DNA of 64,000 nucleotides from Candidatus Mycobacterium wuenschmannii (GTDB lineage: Bacteria; Actinomycetota; Actinomycetes; Mycobacteriales; Mycobacteriaceae). Positions 56,426 through 64,000 of the stretch are shown piece after piece (position 1 is the stretch's first letter; each line of letters opens with the position of its first letter). The notes below the pieces were generated by a model. It had not been told where the DNA came from and searched no databases. It worked only from the letters and a program-made list of their open reading frames with translations. Both the position numbers and the translations under genes were made by a program. The stretch spans positions 186,001 to 250,000 of the forward strand of contig NZ_CP126981.1 of the NCBI RefSeq assembly GCF_030252325.1, read 5' to 3'.

Positions 56426-57457
56426 CTAGGCGCCCGACCGCATGCTGATGACGGTGCGCAGACGCGACCGCGATGCCGGCAGGTAACCGGCGAGGGAGGA
56501 CGTGGGCGTCCGCGTCGCGGGCATCATCGGCACTGCCGGCGTCGCGTTGATCGGCGTCGCGCTCCAGACGCCCGCCGCGGGGGCGGCGGAGCCGCGGACC
56601 GACGCCGTGGAGTACCACTCTCGCGGGACCGACAGCACCCCTACCGAGGCCCCCTTGCCGACGCTGGCGGTCGTCGCAACGCGCGCGACGGCTCCGGTCC
56701 CCGACCTGCCGAGCGGCTTGAGCATCGCCAGTGCCCCGGTGAGCGAACTCGGCGTCGACGCACCCATCCGAACCGGCGACGCCAAGCTGCGCAGCGCCTG
56801 CACGATGCCCGACGACGACTGCGCGCGCGCGACGTCGCCGACGACGCCGGGCGGTGGCAGGAACGGGATCATGTTGGCCGCATTGGCCGACGTGTCCGCG
56901 TACATGTACATCGCGGTACTGTCCTGGGCCCACATCTCGCGGTACTGCGCATCGATCTCGGCGATCGCATGGGCGTGCAGCCCAACGGTGTTGGCGGCGG
57001 CGATCGTTGCCAGCTGCGCCCTGTTGGCCGCGACCACCGACGGTGGCACCGTCATTGCCCGCGCGGCGTCGTAAGCGGTCGCTGCCGCCCTGGCGTGCTG
57101 CGCCGTCCTGGCGGCCAGCGCGGCCGTGTCGTGCAGCCACGTCAGGTGCGGGGTCGTGGCGTCCATCATCGTGGCCGACGCGGGTCCGAGCCAGGATTCG
57201 CTGGTCAGTTGCGAGGCGACCGATTGATGCAACCCGGCGGCGGCGTACAGGTCGGAGCTCAACGCGTCCCACATCGCGGCGGCCCGCAGCAGTGGCTCGG
57301 AGCCGGGGCCGGTGTACATCCGGGTGGAGTTGATCTCCGGTGGTATCGAGCCGAAGTCGGCAATCAGAAAGCTCTCCGAATGGCTCGCGGCGGCGGTCGC
57401 GGTCCTGACGGCGAACCCGACTGGTGTGGGTTTGGGAGTGATGGTCAACGTAGGCAT
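56426..57457 (-). CDS. PPE family protein, SVP subgroup, with N-terminal extension
   Basis: A 343-residue PPE protein. The PPE signature is FGSIPPEINSTRMYTGPGS, and the WXG motif is in SESWLGPASATM. GVLSVPREW near residue 270 matches the GXXSVPXXW motif of the PPE-SVP group. It has about 30 residues before the PPE motif (PTLTITPKPTPVGFAVRTAT...), where most PPE proteins begin almost directly. AGGAG at 57463-57467 supports ATG 57457, so the extension is probably translated. PPE proteins are exported by type VII secretion, normally with a PE partner; no PE gene is adjacent. Confidence 0.87.
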   Translation of the reverse strand: MPTLTITPKPTPVGFAVRTATAAASHSESFLIADFGSIPPEINSTRMYTGPGSEPLLRAAAMWDALSSDLYAAAGLHQSVASQLTSESWLGPASATMMDATTPHLTWLHDTAALAARTAQHARAAATAYDAARAMTVPPSVVAANRAQLATIAAANTVGLHAHAIAEIDAQYREMWAQDSTAMYMYADTSANAANMIPFLPPPGVVGDVARAQSSSGIVQALRSLASPVRMGASTPSSLTGALAMLKPLGRSGTGAVARVATTASVGKGASVGVLSVPREWYSTASVRGSAAPAAGVWSATPINATPAVPMMPATRTPTSSLAGYLPASRSRLRTVISMRSGA

Positions 57458-57610
57458 GAAGTCTCCTGAAAAAGTCTGCAGGGCAAAGATTTCGGGTATT
57501 GGCCAGCGGACGAACCGTCGTCTGCGCAGCGTCGGCCGCGGGCGGTGTCGCCTGGAGAGTGGGGGATGGCTGCGCGTCAGTACGGATGCGCGCAGGCCGG
57601 GGTCAGCGGG

Positions 57611-58015
57611 TCAGCGCTGCGATATGCAGAACTGTGTCAACAACATTCGGCCCGACGGACATATGTCGGCAGCGGCCGCGTAGCCGGTGTCGAGGTGCTG
57701 GCGTGCGGTCGGCCAGGCTTGGGTGTGGTGCCACCACCGCGACGGCGTCAGCGAGCGCATCCGGTGCGGCAGTGTCCGGTGATGTTGGGCCAGGGCGTCG
57801 AACGTCTTGTGTGCTGACGGAAGTGCATCCGCGACGGCATCGGCTTGTTCGGCATCGGCGCTCACGGACAGCGCCGTTTCGGCTGCCTCGTTGGCGGTGG
57901 CGAGATCGAATCGTGCTACACCACAACCTATTACGCTTATCAGCAGGGCGATCGCGACAATCAGACACGCCACGATGCCCGGCTGGGGCATCCTAGGCTT
58001 CTTGCTGAAAGTCAC
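57611..58015 (-). CDS. Small membrane-anchored protein of unknown function
   Basis: A 134-residue frame with one strong transmembrane segment ([20 protein letters not shown]) near residue 15-34, then an Ala/Asp-rich helical region ([25 protein letters not shown]) and a basic, His/Trp-rich tail with two Cys near the end ([14 protein letters not shown]). I recognise no family. It is in the same direction as the PPE gene 153 bases on, and follows Rv3013 in the same direction. The gene is probably real because of its coherent membrane topology. Confidence 0.6.
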   Translation of the reverse strand: MTFSKKPRMPQPGIVACLIVAIALLISVIGCGVARFDLATANEAAETALSVSADAEQADAVADALPSAHKTFDALAQHHRTLPHRMRSLTPSRWWHHTQAWPTARQHLDTGYAAAADICPSGRMLLTQFCISQR

Positions 58016-58129
58016 AGTGCCGCAACTTTAACAACGCACAACTCCGAATCCGGCACGCCAAGCGGGTTGCATAGCAACCTCATAGCGCACGTCCCGGCCA
58101 GCGCAATCCCGGCCGGGCGGCCCCTTCGA

Positions 58130-58798
58130 TCAGTGCAGAAGCGTCCCGACGATGCCCGCCAGGTAACCCAGTCGGGCAACTTCGGACGGGCGGAAGGCGG
58201 GGCCGCCGGGCCGGCCCAGCATCACCGCGGTGTCCGCCGATCCCAGCGGTGCCGCGATCAGGGTGGTGTCCAGGTCGCGCCACAGCTGCGGGACCCAGTC
58301 CTCCGTGGCATCCAAGGCGGTGGCGTGCTCGATCGGCAGCCACGGCACGTCGCTCAGGATCGTCTCCGGAGCGCCGGGGCTGGCGGCGACGCGGGTGGAT
58401 CCGTCGTCCCCGTTGCGGAAGACCGAACACCAGCTGACCCGCAATACCTGCGGCGCCTCGCTGACCAACACCTTGAGCTTGGCGTCGGTATTGCCCGCCG
58501 CGGCCACGTGGTCGATCAACGCGAGTTCGCGGTGCGCATCCAGCAGGCCGGTGTGCGGTCGCAGGCTGTCGACCCGCACGCCCTGCAACGCCTCGGCCGC
58601 GGTGATCAGCGTGTCCGGCATGCCACCCGGCGGGAGTTCGACCACGAGATCGTCGATCGCGTAGTCGGGCCCACGCTCGACGACGTCCAGCGACAGGATG
58701 TCCGCACCGACCGACCCCAGGGCCACGGCCAGCGAGCCGAGACTTCCTGGTCGGTCGGCCAGCTGAACCCGCAGCAGATACGACGACACGACGGACAC
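58130..58798 (-). CDS. ACT domain protein (Rv3013-like)
   Basis: A 222-residue protein with an N-terminal ACT domain: [36 protein letters not shown], the ligand-binding loop type seen in amino-acid-sensing proteins. The rest has a GAF-like pattern ([49 protein letters not shown]). The homologue Rv3013 is conserved next to gatC in mycobacteria; its function is unknown. GTG 58798 gives a start right before the ACT strand. A longer frame from GTG 58870 is possible. It is divergent from gatC. Confidence 0.86.
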   Translation of the reverse strand: MSVVSSYLLRVQLADRPGSLGSLAVALGSVGADILSLDVVERGPDYAIDDLVVELPPGGMPDTLITAAEALQGVRVDSLRPHTGLLDAHRELALIDHVAAAGNTDAKLKVLVSEAPQVLRVSWCSVFRNGDDGSTRVAASPGAPETILSDVPWLPIEHATALDATEDWVPQLWRDLDTTLIAAPLGSADTAVMLGRPGGPAFRPSEVARLGYLAGIVGTLLH

Positions 58799-58891
58799 TG
58801 TTTCACAGCGCCGCGCGGTCGGCACGTCGGCGGGAGGCGCCAAGCGTGCTGCCAGCTTCTCGCTCGCCACCGCCCGTTAGGCTTGCCAGTC

Positions 58892-59191
58892 GTGTCCCAG
58901 ATCTCGCGTGATGAGGTGGCTCATCTGGCCCGGCTGGCCAGGCTGGCGTTGACCGACGATGAGCTGGACAGCTATGCCGGCCAGCTCGACGCCATCATCA
59001 CCCATGTCGGACAGATCCAGGCCGTCGACGTCGCCGGTGTCGAGGCCACCGACAACCCGCTCAAGGCGGTCAACGTCACCCGCCCGGACCAGACCGCGCC
59101 CTGCCTGACTCAGCAGCAGGCGCTGGCCGAAGCGCCTGAGTCGCTCGACGGTCGCTTCGTCGTCCCGCAGATCCTCGGAGAGCCGGAGTGA
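58892..59191 (+). CDS. gatC: Asp/Glu-tRNA amidotransferase subunit C
   Basis: Small structural subunit of the GatCAB amidotransferase, which turns misacylated Glu-tRNA(Gln) or Asp-tRNA(Asn) into the correct aminoacyl-tRNA. The 99-residue sequence [39 protein letters not shown] and a C-terminal [17 protein letters not shown] are typical. GTG 58892 is the start; the long upstream frame from 57845 is a shadow. It overlaps gatA by four bases (GTGA). Confidence 0.94.
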   Translation: MSQISRDEVAHLARLARLALTDDELDSYAGQLDAIITHVGQIQAVDVAGVEATDNPLKAVNVTRPDQTAPCLTQQQALAEAPESLDGRFVVPQILGEPE

Positions 59192-60669
59192 CCGACATCA
59201 TCCGGCAGGACGCAGCCACGCTGGCCGCGAAGATCGCCGCCAAGGAGTTGTCGTCGACCGAGGTCACCCAGGCTTTCCTCGACCAGATTGCGGCCACCGA
59301 CCAGCGGTACTCCGCATTCCTGCACGTCGCGGCGGACGCGGCGCTGGCTTCCGCTGCCGCCACGGACAAGTCGCTGGCCGCCGGTGAGCAGCCGGCGTCG
59401 CCGCTGGCCGGGGTGCCGCTCGCCCTTAAAGACGTCTTCACCAGCGTCGACATGCCCACCACCTGCGGCTCGAAGATCCTCGAGGGCTGGCGCTCGCCCT
59501 ACGACGCCACCGTCACCGCGCGGCTGCGCGCCGCGGGCATTCCGATCCTCGGCAAGACCAACATGGACGAGTTCGCGATGGGCTCGTCGACGGAGAATTC
59601 CGCCTACGGCCCCACCCGCAACCCCTGGAACACCGACCGGGTGCCCGGCGGTTCGGGCGGTGGCAGCGCAGCTGCGCTGGCCGCGTTCCAGGCGCCGCTG
59701 GCCATCGGCACCGACACCGGCGGCTCGATCCGCCAGCCCGCGGCGCTGACGGCGACCGTCGGGGTCAAGCCGACCTACGGCACGGTGTCGCGCTACGGCC
59801 TGGTGGCGTGTGCGTCGTCGCTCGACCAGGGTGGCCCCTGCGCGCGCACGGTGCTCGACACCGCGCTGCTGCATCAGGTGATCGCCGGACACGACCCGCG
59901 CGACTCGACCTCGATCCAGGCCGACGTGCCCGATGTCGTCGGTGCCGCAAAGCTCGGCGCCGCAGGCGATCTCAGCGGCGTGCGTGTCGGCGTCGTCAAG
60001 CAGTTGCGCGGCGAGGGCTACCAGCCCGGCGTGCTGGCGTCGTTCACCAAGGCCGTCGAGCAACTGACCGCGCTCGGCGCCGATGTGTCCGAGGTCGACT
60101 GCCCGCATTTCGACCACTCGCTGGCCGCCTATTACCTGATCCTGCCGTCGGAGGTGTCGAGCAACCTGGCCCGCTTCGACGCGATGCGGTACGGGCTGCG
60201 CGTCGGCGACGACGGCAGCCACAGCGCCGAAGAGGTGATGGCGCTGACCCGGGCCGCCGGATTCGGGCCAGAAGTCAAGCGCCGCATCATGATCGGCACT
60301 TACGCGCTGTCGGCAGGCTATTACGACGCGTACTACAACCAGGCGCAGAAGGTGCGCACGCTGATCGCGCGCGACCTCGACACCGCGTACCAGTCGGTGG
60401 ATGTGTTGGTCTCGCCGACGACGCCGACGACGGCGTTCCCGTTGGGGGAGAAGGTCGACGACCCGCTGGCGATGTACCTGTTCGACCTCTGCACGCTGCC
60501 GCTGAACCTGGCCGGGCACTGCGGGATGTCGGTGCCGTCGGGGTTGTCCGGCGACGACAATCTGCCGGTCGGGCTGCAGATCATGGCACCCGCGCTGGCC
60601 GACGACCGGATCTACCGGGTGGGCGCCGCCTACGAGGCCGCGCGCGGCGAACTGCCCTCGGCCATCTGA
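59188..60669 (+). CDS. gatA: Asp/Glu-tRNA amidotransferase subunit A
   Basis: Amidase subunit that releases ammonia from glutamine. The 493-residue protein has the Lys-cisSer-Ser triad regions: [21 protein letters not shown], the amidase signature [34 protein letters not shown] and [23 protein letters not shown]. Start GTG 59188 overlaps gatC. It works with GatB, encoded about 2.2 kb downstream, after pfkA and two inserted genes. Confidence 0.96.
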   Translation: MTDIIRQDAATLAAKIAAKELSSTEVTQAFLDQIAATDQRYSAFLHVAADAALASAAATDKSLAAGEQPASPLAGVPLALKDVFTSVDMPTTCGSKILEGWRSPYDATVTARLRAAGIPILGKTNMDEFAMGSSTENSAYGPTRNPWNTDRVPGGSGGGSAAALAAFQAPLAIGTDTGGSIRQPAALTATVGVKPTYGTVSRYGLVACASSLDQGGPCARTVLDTALLHQVIAGHDPRDSTSIQADVPDVVGAAKLGAAGDLSGVRVGVVKQLRGEGYQPGVLASFTKAVEQLTALGADVSEVDCPHFDHSLAAYYLILPSEVSSNLARFDAMRYGLRVGDDGSHSAEEVMALTRAAGFGPEVKRRIMIGTYALSAGYYDAYYNQAQKVRTLIARDLDTAYQSVDVLVSPTTPTTAFPLGEKVDDPLAMYLFDLCTLPLNLAGHCGMSVPSGLSGDDNLPVGLQIMAPALADDRIYRVGAAYEAARGELPSAI

Positions 60670-60709
60670 TAGCCCTGCTCCGACGGCGTCCGCGGGGCAA
60701 GATGAACGA

Positions 60710-61741
60710 ATGCGGATTGGAATTCTCACCGGTGGCGGTGACTGTCCTGGACTGAATGCCGTCATTCGGGCGGTGGTGCGCACCTGCGATTCCCGGTACG
60801 GGTCGTCGGTGGTCGGCTTTCAGGACGGGTGGCGCGGGCTATTGGAGAACCGCCGCATCCAGTTGGCCAACGACGACCGTAACGACCGCCTGCTGGCCAA
60901 GGGCGGCACGATGCTCGGGACCGCACGCGTCAATCCGGACAAGCTGCGGGCCGGTCTGGACCAGGTCAAGCAGACCCTCGACGACAACGGCATCGACGTC
61001 CTCATCCCGATCGGCGGGGAGGGCACCTTGACCGCAGCGCACTGGCTCTCGGAGGAGAACGTGCCCGTCGTCGGTGTGCCCAAGACCATCGACAACGACA
61101 TCGACTGCACCGACGTGACTTTCGGCCACGACACCGCGCTGGGTGTGGCCACCGACGCGATCGACCGGTTGCACAGCACGGCCGAATCGCATCAGCGGGT
61201 GATGCTGGTCGAGGTGATGGGCCGGCATGCCGGCTGGATCGCGTTGAATGCCGGCCTGGCCTCCGGTGCGCACATGACGCTGATTCCCGAGCAGCCGTTC
61301 GATATCGACGAGGTGTGCCGACTGGTCAAGCGACGCTTTCAGCGTGGCGATTCGCATTTCATCTGCGTCGTCGCCGAGGGTGCCAAGCCCGCCGAGGGCT
61401 CGATGAAATTGGCTCAGGGCGGCACCGACGAGTTCGGTCACGAGCGGTTCACCGGCGTCGCCGCGCAGTTAGCCGTCGAGGTGGAGAAGCGGATCAACAA
61501 GGACGTCCGGGTGACCGTGCTCGGCCACGTGCAGCGCGGCGGCATCCCCACCGCCTACGACCGCGTGCTGGCGACCCGGTTCGGCGTCAACGCCGCGGAC
61601 GCCGCGCATGCCGGCGAATACGGACAGATGGTGTCGCTGCGGGGCCAGGACATCGGCCGGGTCCCGCTCGCCGATGCAGTACGTCAGCTCAAGCTGGTGC
61701 CGCAGAGTCGCTACGACGACGCGGCCGCCTTTTTTGGCTGA
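60710..61741 (+). CDS. pfkA: 6-phosphofructokinase
   Basis: Phosphorylates fructose 6-phosphate in glycolysis. The 343-residue protein starts [23 protein letters not shown] and contains [44 protein letters not shown] and [20 protein letters not shown], the substrate-binding block. It is of the ATP-type mycobacterial PfkA form (Rv3010c). The stop runs directly into a 24-bp palindrome, followed by two genes not present between pfkA and gatB in M. tuberculosis. Confidence 0.95.
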   Translation: MRIGILTGGGDCPGLNAVIRAVVRTCDSRYGSSVVGFQDGWRGLLENRRIQLANDDRNDRLLAKGGTMLGTARVNPDKLRAGLDQVKQTLDDNGIDVLIPIGGEGTLTAAHWLSEENVPVVGVPKTIDNDIDCTDVTFGHDTALGVATDAIDRLHSTAESHQRVMLVEVMGRHAGWIALNAGLASGAHMTLIPEQPFDIDEVCRLVKRRFQRGDSHFICVVAEGAKPAEGSMKLAQGGTDEFGHERFTGVAAQLAVEVEKRINKDVRVTVLGHVQRGGIPTAYDRVLATRFGVNAADAAHAGEYGQMVSLRGQDIGRVPLADAVRQLKLVPQSRYDDAAAFFG

Positions 61742-61743
61742 CA

Positions 61744-61767
61744 GCTAGCCGTAACGTTACGGCTAGC
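61744..61767. promoter_or_regulatory. Perfect 24-bp palindrome after pfkA
   Basis: GCTAGCCGTAAC is followed directly by its reverse complement (61744-61767). It starts three bases after the pfkA stop and ends 16 bases before GTG 61784. With no loop it is more like an operator than a terminator; it may repress the zinc-ribbon gene. Confidence 0.65.
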
Positions 61768-61783
61768 GGTAACATCTTGATTC

Positions 61784-62170
61784 GTGATCAAACCCCTGAC
61801 CTGCGGCGGGTGCGGTGTCAGCTTCCGGGGCCGCTCCGACGCGGTCTACTGCTCCTCTGCGTGCCGACAGAAAGCCCATCGCAGTAGGACCGCTCGGCGG
61901 ATCGCGGGTATGTCCGAGCAGCACGCCTCGCGTACGCACGGGCGTCGCAGGACGACCAGACCTAACGTGGCTGTCACCATCGAGCGGGCCCGCAATGAAC
62001 AGCGTCGGGCACAAGAGCTCTGTCGCGACGCGGTCGATATGCAGCGTCGGGCCATGGCGGCACGGTGGCTCGCGGGCCAGCGACCCGTAGTACCGGTGGT
62101 CAGCGCGACTGCTTCACCGCCGTGGTCGGGCTGGGCTGACATCGCACGTGGTGTCGGGGTGGATTCGTAG
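61784..62170 (+). CDS. Small zinc-ribbon (treble-clef) protein
   Basis: A 128-residue protein. The N-terminal 40 residues form a probable zinc-binding domain: CGGCGVSFRGRSDAVYCSSACRQKAHR, with paired CXXC and CXXXC knuckles. A basic segment follows (RTHGRRRTTRPNVAV), then a helix rich in Arg/Glu (IERARNEQRRAQELCRDAVDMQRR) that could be a short coiled coil. Similar small proteins occur widely in mycobacteria, with no defined role; nucleic-acid binding is possible. It overlaps the PAS-ANTAR gene by one base, so they are co-translated. Confidence 0.78.
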   Translation: MIKPLTCGGCGVSFRGRSDAVYCSSACRQKAHRSRTARRIAGMSEQHASRTHGRRRTTRPNVAVTIERARNEQRRAQELCRDAVDMQRRAMAARWLAGQRPVVPVVSATASPPWSGWADIARGVGVDS

Positions 62171-62844
62171 TGGCTGAGTTGGACGGTCGCGCGGTGGAGG
62201 TCGGCGAGGCATTCGCCGGTGCACCGCAGCGGGTCGGCACATTCCGCTTCTATTTCGAGGACGAGCGCTGGGAGTGGTCGGAGCAGGTGCAGCGCATGCA
62301 CGGATACACGCCGGGCAGTGTCACGCCGACGACCGAGCTGGTCCTCAAACACAAACATCCCGATGATCGTCGTCAGGTCAAAAAGACCATCGACCAGATG
62401 ATGCGCAACCGCCAAGCGTTCAGCACGCGGCACCGCATCGTCGACACCGTCGGCGATGTTCACCAGGTCGTCGTCGTCGGTGATCAGCTCACCGACGACA
62501 AGGGTGTGGTCGTCGGCACTCACGGCTACTACGTCGACATCACGCCAACATCGGACCGAGTTCGCGAGGAGCAGATCACCGCGCGGGTCGCCGAGATCAC
62601 CGAGCACCGGGCCATCATCGAGCAGGCCAAGGGCATGCTGATGCTGGTGTATGGCCTCGACGAGAACGCGGCATTTGACCTGCTCAGATGGCGCTCGCAA
62701 TCGAGCAACATCAAGCTGCGACGGCTGGCGGAAATCATCGTCGACAACTTCCGCGAGATCCGCGACGAGGCCATCAGCACGCGGGCGGCGTTCGATCACG
62801 CGCTGCTGACCGGCGAGGGAACGGCGTCCTCGGCGGCCAATTAG
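62170..62844 (+). CDS. PAS and ANTAR domain protein
   Basis: A 224-residue predicted antiterminator. The N-terminal PAS fold is seen in [29 protein letters not shown] and [25 protein letters not shown]. The C-terminal ANTAR domain is [33 protein letters not shown]. Its RNA targets are not evident. It follows the zinc-ribbon gene with a one-base overlap (TAGTG), and precedes gatB by 10 bases, so it may share a transcript with gatB. It is the second ANTAR protein in the window, with a PAS instead of a GAF sensor. Confidence 0.9.
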   Translation: MAELDGRAVEVGEAFAGAPQRVGTFRFYFEDERWEWSEQVQRMHGYTPGSVTPTTELVLKHKHPDDRRQVKKTIDQMMRNRQAFSTRHRIVDTVGDVHQVVVVGDQLTDDKGVVVGTHGYYVDITPTSDRVREEQITARVAEITEHRAIIEQAKGMLMLVYGLDENAAFDLLRWRSQSSNIKLRRLAEIIVDNFREIRDEAISTRAAFDHALLTGEGTASSAAN

Positions 62845-62854
62845 AATCGTCCCC

Positions 62855-64000
62855 ATGACTTCAGCAGCCATGGCGAGTGCGGAGCTGCTCGACTACGACG
62901 ACGTGATCGCGCGCTACGACCCGGTCATGGGCATGGAAGTGCACGTTGAGCTGTCCACCGCCACCAAGATGTTCTGCGGCTGCGCCAACGAGTTCGGCGC
63001 CGAGCCCAACACCCACGTCTGTCCGGTATGCCTCGGGCTCCCCGGTTCGCTGCCCGTCCTCAACGAGGCCGCCGTCGAGTCGGCCATCCGGATCGGGTTG
63101 GCTCTCAACTGCGACATCGCGCCGTGGGGCCGGTTTGCCCGGAAGAACTACTTCTATCCCGACCAGCCGAAGAACTACCAGATCTCGCAGTACGACGAGC
63201 CGATTGCCGTCAACGGCTACCTCGACGTGCTGCTCGACGACGGCAGCACCTGGCGGATCGAGATCGAGCGCGCCCACATGGAGGAGGACACCGGCAAGCT
63301 GACCCACCTGGGTAGTGATACCGGACGGATCGCAGGCGCCACCACGTCGCTGGCCGATTTCAACCGGGCGGGTGTGCCTCTGATCGAGATCGTCACCAAA
63401 CCGATCGAGGACACCGGTGCACGGGCGCCCGAGATCGCCCGCGCCTACGTCACCGCATTGCGAGACCTGTTGCGCGGCTTAGACGTTTCCGACGTCCGCA
63501 TGGATCAGGGCTCGATGCGCTGCGACTCCAACGTGTCGCTGCGCCCGATCGGTACGACCGAGTACGGGACCCGCAGCGAGACCAAGAACGTCAACTCGCT
63601 CAAGAGCGTCGAGATCGCCGTGCGCTACGAGATGCGCCGTCAGGCCGCCGTTTTGGACTCCGGAGACCGAGTCATCCAGGAGACCAGGCACTTTCACGAA
63701 GATGGCTTCACCAGCTCCGGTCGTACCAAGGAAACGGCCGAAGACTACCGCTACTTTCCCGAGCCAGACCTGGAACCGGTTGCGCCCAGTGACGAACTCG
63801 TCGAGCGGCTGCGGGGGACTATCCCCGAGCTGCCGTGGTTGCGCCGCAAGCGAATTCAGCAGGACTGGGGCATCTCTGACGAGGTGATGCGCGACCTGGT
63901 CAATGCCGGCGCCCTGGACTTGGTGATCGCCACCGTCGACCAGGGCGCGTCCAGCGAGTCGGCGCGGGCGTTGTGGGGCAATTTCCTGGTGCAGAAGGCC
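62855..64000 (+). CDS. gatB: Asp/Glu-tRNA amidotransferase subunit B (partial, C-terminus beyond window)
   Basis: The kinase and tRNA-binding subunit of GatCAB. From ATG 62855 the frame is open to the window end, 382 of about 500 residues. The sequence has [54 protein letters not shown] and the family signature [16 protein letters not shown], and [19 protein letters not shown] and [11 protein letters not shown]. The zinc-ligand Cys are conserved. The missing part is the YqeY-like tail domain. The separation from gatC-gatA is due to pfkA and the two preceding genes. Confidence 0.95.
   Translation, partial: MTSAAMASAELLDYDDVIARYDPVMGMEVHVELSTATKMFCGCANEFGAEPNTHVCPVCLGLPGSLPVLNEAAVESAIRIGLALNCDIAPWGRFARKNYFYPDQPKNYQISQYDEPIAVNGYLDVLLDDGSTWRIEIERAHMEEDTGKLTHLGSDTGRIAGATTSLADFNRAGVPLIEIVTKPIEDTGARAPEIARAYVTALRDLLRGLDVSDVRMDQGSMRCDSNVSLRPIGTTEYGTRSETKNVNSLKSVEIAVRYEMRRQAAVLDSGDRVIQETRHFHEDGFTSSGRTKETAEDYRYFPEPDLEPVAPSDELVERLRGTIPELPWLRRKRIQQDWGISDEVMRDLVNAGALDLVIATVDQGASSESARALWGNFLVQKA

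Noticed and set aside
57845..58891. Long plus-strand frame leading into gatC
   Set aside because: It lies opposite Rv3013 and the small membrane protein; GatC proteins are about 100 residues and start at 58892.

Overview
The window is a high-GC actinobacterial chromosome segment whose conserved gene order matches Mycobacterium. Running left to right it carries homologues of the M. tuberculosis block Rv3044 (fecB), ctaD, serB2, Rv3041c to Rv3034c, Rv3032 to Rv3024c, lpqA, Rv3015c, ligA, Rv3013, gatC, gatA, pfkA and gatB, inverted relative to H37Rv numbering. A complete aromatic-carotenoid operon, absent at this place in M. tuberculosis, suggests a pigmented non-tuberculous species. The species itself cannot be fixed from the sequence.

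Layout. Bases 1-8700: fecB (partial, minus strand), then a tightly packed plus-strand run of ctaD, serB2, ABC ATPase, Nudix hydrolase, enoyl-CoA hydratase and two methyltransferases. Bases 8764-13971: three exported, repeat-rich paralogous proteins (two minus, one plus) with unusual non-coding DNA around them. Bases 14136-17150: homologues of Rv3036c, Rv3035 and Rv3034c; a 56-bp tandem repeat precedes the last. Bases 17147-33809: a photoprotection island holding CPD photolyase, TspO, a MarR regulator, type 2 IPP isomerase, a second MarR, a GAF-ANTAR protein, stress-type small genes, an NAD(P)-binding DUF2867 protein, and the operon crtE-I-B-Yc-Yd-methyltransferase-crtU-Rieske, followed by two flanking genes. 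Bases 33836-37442: the three minus-strand genes assigned to 6-O-methylglucose lipopolysaccharide (Rv3032, Rv3031, Rv3030). Bases 37695-39497: both electron-transfer flavoprotein subunits. Bases 39588-47102: small genes, a GlgX debranching enzyme, an Fe-S photolyase, a PPOX-fold protein and a Baeyer-Villiger-type monooxygenase. Bases 47220-56419: GNAT and PlsC acyltransferases, iscS, mnmA, lpqA, a MetE-like protein, an NTF2-like protein, exported MsrA and ligA. Bases 56426-64000: a PPE protein, a small membrane protein, Rv3013, gatC-gatA, pfkA, a zinc-ribbon/PAS-ANTAR pair and gatB (cut by the window end).

How the parts fit. The island makes C5 precursors available (IPP isomerase), builds lycopene (crtE, crtB, crtI), cyclises it (crtYc/Yd) and aromatises the rings (crtU), while photolyases repair light damage. 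A near-palindromic motif occurs between tspO and marR, upstream of crtE, and in weaker form upstream of the DUF2867 gene. This suggests one MarR-type repressor controls the whole set. A second notable theme is the exported paralogue family: N-terminal signal peptides, short-period Gly/Ala/Asn repeats, and tryptophan-leucine C-terminal repeats ending in Leu-Phe.
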